The translations under genes were made by a program, and so were the position numbers. This document shows, one piece after another, positions 62,070-64,000 of a stretch of DNA of 64,000 nt (position 1 is the stretch's first letter; the number at the start of each line of letters is the position of its first letter). The stretch is from Vagococcus salmoninarum. GTDB lineage: Bacteria > Bacillota > Bacilli > Lactobacillales > Vagococcaceae. The notes under the pieces are model-generated. The model saw only the letters and a list, made by a program, of their open reading frames with translations, searched no databases and was not told the DNA's origin. The stretch lies in NCBI RefSeq assembly GCF_003987495.1, contig NZ_NGJU01000001.1:124001-188000 (forward strand), read 5' to 3'.

Positions 62070-62441
62070 TTATGTAGTCAATAAAGAAGTACTTTCAGCA
62101 ATTAATTTTTCAGCATTAAGGATGCCATAATCTTTTTTTGAAATTACGATCACAGGAGTCTGTGGAAATTTAAGTTCGATGTCGGTTTGGCTATATCCAC
62201 AGATAGGTGTTAAATAGATTAGTTTAGCATCGGCAGCTTTTTTTTCTAATAAATTAACACTGTATGACTTAACAATGATGTTCTGATTTGCTTTTTTTAG
62301 TAAATTATTCATTTTATTGGCTAGAAACATTGTTTGCATCAAGCCTTCATCACTTATAAAATTGACTGGCGAATCGAATATCATAATAATATCTTTTGGC
62401 TCTGGTTCTAAATCTTCTCTTTTGTTTGATTGTAAGTTCAT
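62070..62441 (-). CDS. EIIB-like protein (lactose/cellobiose fold) lacking the phospho-cysteine
   Basis: A 123-residue protein. The second half (KLIYLTPICGYSQ, then PVIVISKKDYGILNAEKLI) matches cellobiose-type EIIB proteins closely. The N-terminal strand-loop that should read like CNAGMSTS is IFDSPVNFISDEG, without the active cysteine. It is probably a regulatory or decoy relative rather than a sugar phosphotransferase. The ATG at 62441 (AAAGGA upstream) is preferred to one 18 bases earlier. Divergent from mannose-family PTS genes. Confidence 0.65.
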   Translation of the reverse strand: MNLQSNKREDLEPEPKDIIMIFDSPVNFISDEGLMQTMFLANKMNNLLKKANQNIIVKSYSVNLLEKKAADAKLIYLTPICGYSQTDIELKFPQTPVIVISKKDYGILNAEKLIAESTSLLTT

Positions 62442-63195
62442 ATTATTTTGTCCTTTCATTTTCAGATGGAATTTAAATGGATACCTTTAATAAAATCTTC
62501 TTGATGTGAGGATCAATATTTAGTAGAGAGTCGGGAAAGTGACATCTGGCAACTAGCTAACATAGTGTTACTTGTTGAATCCATTATACAATAATTAAAT
62601 TAAGGGGCTAGTAATATGCTAGGATTATTATCCTTTTCTTTAATTATATTATGACTAATCACATCATTTAACTTAGAGCCAAAGACCATACAAGCGGTTA
62701 TGCTCTAGGTCTTCTTGTTTTATTATGTTTTTTAATTCCTTCTAATTGACAGGGAAGGCCTCATAAATTACAATGTAAGCGTCAAGGTAACTACTACATC
62801 TAAATAGCTTTGTTGGCACTACTTCGACGCGGCAAGCCCGCGTCAAAAAGTAGCCCTGACTAGTAGATCACCAGTCTGTCTAATCAAGTTGCCAATAGAC
62901 TAGCGCAAGCGCTAGCATCTTCATTGTACTCAATATTTGAGATATTTTCTAGCTTTTTTGCAAGAAAATTTTCGTTTAACGAGTCTTATTTAAGCATCCT
63001 CAGGCAGTGAAGGTTTCGGCGATTCTAGTTTATTCAACATGGTATCAGATTATCTGTCTGGTGCTGTGTTTTTTGTTATTTAATTTTAGTGGTGGTTAGC
63101 TTGGCAGGACGTTGCAAGGACCTCATCTTATCAATCTCTTAGTTACGTGGCTCATGATTAGTTGCTCTGTTATTGAAAGAAATGAGGGAGTTTAG
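62442..63195. other. Long structured intergenic region
   Basis: About 750 bases with no supported gene. The centre (about 62745-62930) is GC-richer and folds strongly: a two-part stem at 62819-62853 (CTACTT..AAGTAG outside GACGCGG/CCGCGTC) and CTAGCG/CGCTAG at 62900-62915. On the minus strand a frame of roughly 45 codons without start runs through it. It could be a structured RNA leader, a dispersed repeat or a gene remnant. Confidence 0.5.
62819..62853. repeat. Strong hairpin inside the intergenic region
   Basis: Six-bp outer stem, small internal loop, seven-bp GC-rich inner stem GACGCGG/CCGCGTC, loop CAAGC. No T run on the plus side. Confidence 0.65.
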
Positions 63196-63969
63196 ATGTC
63201 AATGATGCAAGCTCTGACAATCGCTGTCTGGGTAGCTTTGATTCAAGCCCGCTTTTTTGGTTACGCCGGTTTAAATTTACGTTTCAGCCCCTTAATGACT
63301 AGCCTCTTTGTCGGAATAATGTTAGGAGACGTGGCCCAAGGTGTCACAGTTGGGGCCGCCATTCAATTAATCTCCATGGGACAGATTGCTCCAGGTGGGC
63401 AAATGCCTACTGAACCAGCTGTTTCTGGAGCGGTTGCCACTTCAGTTGCCATATTAGGTAATTTAGACCCTTCCGCCGCTGTTGCAATTGCCGTGCCAGT
63501 TGGAATTCTCGGCAGTTACTTATACACACTCAAAATTATCCTCAATTCCTTTGTTACGAAATACACCGATCAAGTCGTCGAACAATTAGCTGCTCACAAA
63601 TTCACTTTCGTCTTAGGGATTGTCCCTGTCCTTTTAACTTCTCTCACTCATGTTCCAGTCATGTTTATTGCGCTTTATTACGGGGCAGATCAAATTGCCC
63701 AAGTCGTTACCCAGTTACAAGGAACAGTCATCTTTCATATTCTTGATGTAGTTGCAGGCTCCCTAGCTGCTGTCGGAATCGCTGTCTTGATTAGAATTAT
63801 TGGTGAAAAGAGTGACTTGCTCTTCTTTTTACTGGCCTTTTTCTTAACGATTACTTTACGAGAGCTAGGAATCACCATGGTTACTTGGGCTGTTATCGGC
63901 ATGATTATTGCAGGACTCTATACGTTAGTCACTTATCAAAGAGAGGAGCAAAAGAGTCATGGCAACTAA
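63196..63969 (+). CDS. PTS EIIC component, mannose/fructose/sorbose family
   Basis: A 257-residue membrane protein with about seven helices. Family signatures: the RFSPLMTSLFVGIMLGD start region and the GAAIQLISMGQIAPGGQMPTEPAVSGAVAT block. GAGGGAG lies 5 bases before the start. It forms the sugar channel with the EIID that begins at its end. No EIIA or EIIB of this family is seen upstream, so they lie outside the window or elsewhere. The sugar is not decided. Confidence 0.92.
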   Translation: MSMMQALTIAVWVALIQARFFGYAGLNLRFSPLMTSLFVGIMLGDVAQGVTVGAAIQLISMGQIAPGGQMPTEPAVSGAVATSVAILGNLDPSAAVAIAVPVGILGSYLYTLKIILNSFVTKYTDQVVEQLAAHKFTFVLGIVPVLLTSLTHVPVMFIALYYGADQIAQVVTQLQGTVIFHILDVVAGSLAAVGIAVLIRIIGEKSDLLFFLLAFFLTITLRELGITMVTWAVIGMIIAGLYTLVTYQREEQKSHGN

Positions 63970-64000
63970 AAAAAAACAGACTGCTGGTTTAACAACGAAA
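63959..64000 (+). CDS. PTS EIID component, mannose family (start only)
   Basis: An ATG at 63959 after GAGAGGAG overlaps the EIIC stop by 11 bases and opens MATKKKQTAGLTTK up to the window edge. The order EIIC-EIID with overlap is standard for this family. Only 14 codons are visible. Confidence 0.7.
   Translation, partial: MATKKKQTAGLTTK

Overview
The window reads as chromosomal DNA of a low-GC Gram-positive coccus of the Lactobacillales, most likely Enterococcaceae (Enterococcus or Vagococcus type). Grounds are AT-rich DNA, strong AGGAGG ribosome-binding sites with some TTG and GTG starts, sortase-anchored surface proteins, PTS genes with catabolite-responsive (cre) sites, and CopY-type operators (TACAnnTGTA). 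The genus is inference. No tRNA, rRNA, IS element or CRISPR array was seen.

Layout. 1-6605: a sortase-assembled pilus (tip adhesin cut by the window edge, ancillary pilin, backbone pilin, class C sortase). 6637-9658: copper-responsive unit with a small glutaredoxin-like protein and the copper ATPase CopA. 9666-12821 (minus): thiamine salvage operon thiE-thiD-thiM-tenA behind a TPP riboswitch. 13090-24589: an unusual catabolic cluster under a cre site and a probable TetR operator. It holds a short-chain dehydrogenase, two alpha/beta hydrolases, a KAS III-like protein with altered active-site residues, a complete Liv-type ABC importer, a CoA-transferase, a TetR regulator and a thiolase. The set fits uptake and CoA-dependent breakdown of a short-chain (hydroxy/keto) acid or its esters, an unproved reading.

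24814-36459: sialic acid utilisation, with nanE, an anomerase-like gene, nanK, an RpiR regulator, nanA, a carbohydrate ABC importer, a YesL-like protein and a large secreted sialidase. Released sialic acid would be imported and converted to GlcNAc-6-P. 36473-38605: a SipW signal peptidase with TasA/camelysin-like substrates and an LPQTN-ending surface protein. 38689-39613 (minus): ECF transporter S component and DUF4430 lipoprotein. 40015-44006: three more secreted or membrane proteins, the first a beta-helix adhesin whose reading frame seems broken or slippage-prone at an A8 tract.

44357-51716: a PTS/sugar-phosphate operon (PRD regulator with built-in EIIB and EIIA domains, two GmhA-like SIS isomerases, ascorbate-type EIIB and EIIC, split transketolase, DeoC). 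Its logic fits a heptose or similar sugar routed through transketolase. 51862-57068: two tandem amidohydrolases, an oligopeptide-binding lipoprotein and a divergent LysR regulator. 57368-62441: small and orphan genes, including a LytTR regulator with a degenerate receiver domain, a secreted protein with an NCHSYAWY motif, a glycosyltransferase with TPRs and a Cys-less EIIB-like protein. 62442-63195 is a long structured intergenic region, followed by mannose-family PTS genes that run off the end.
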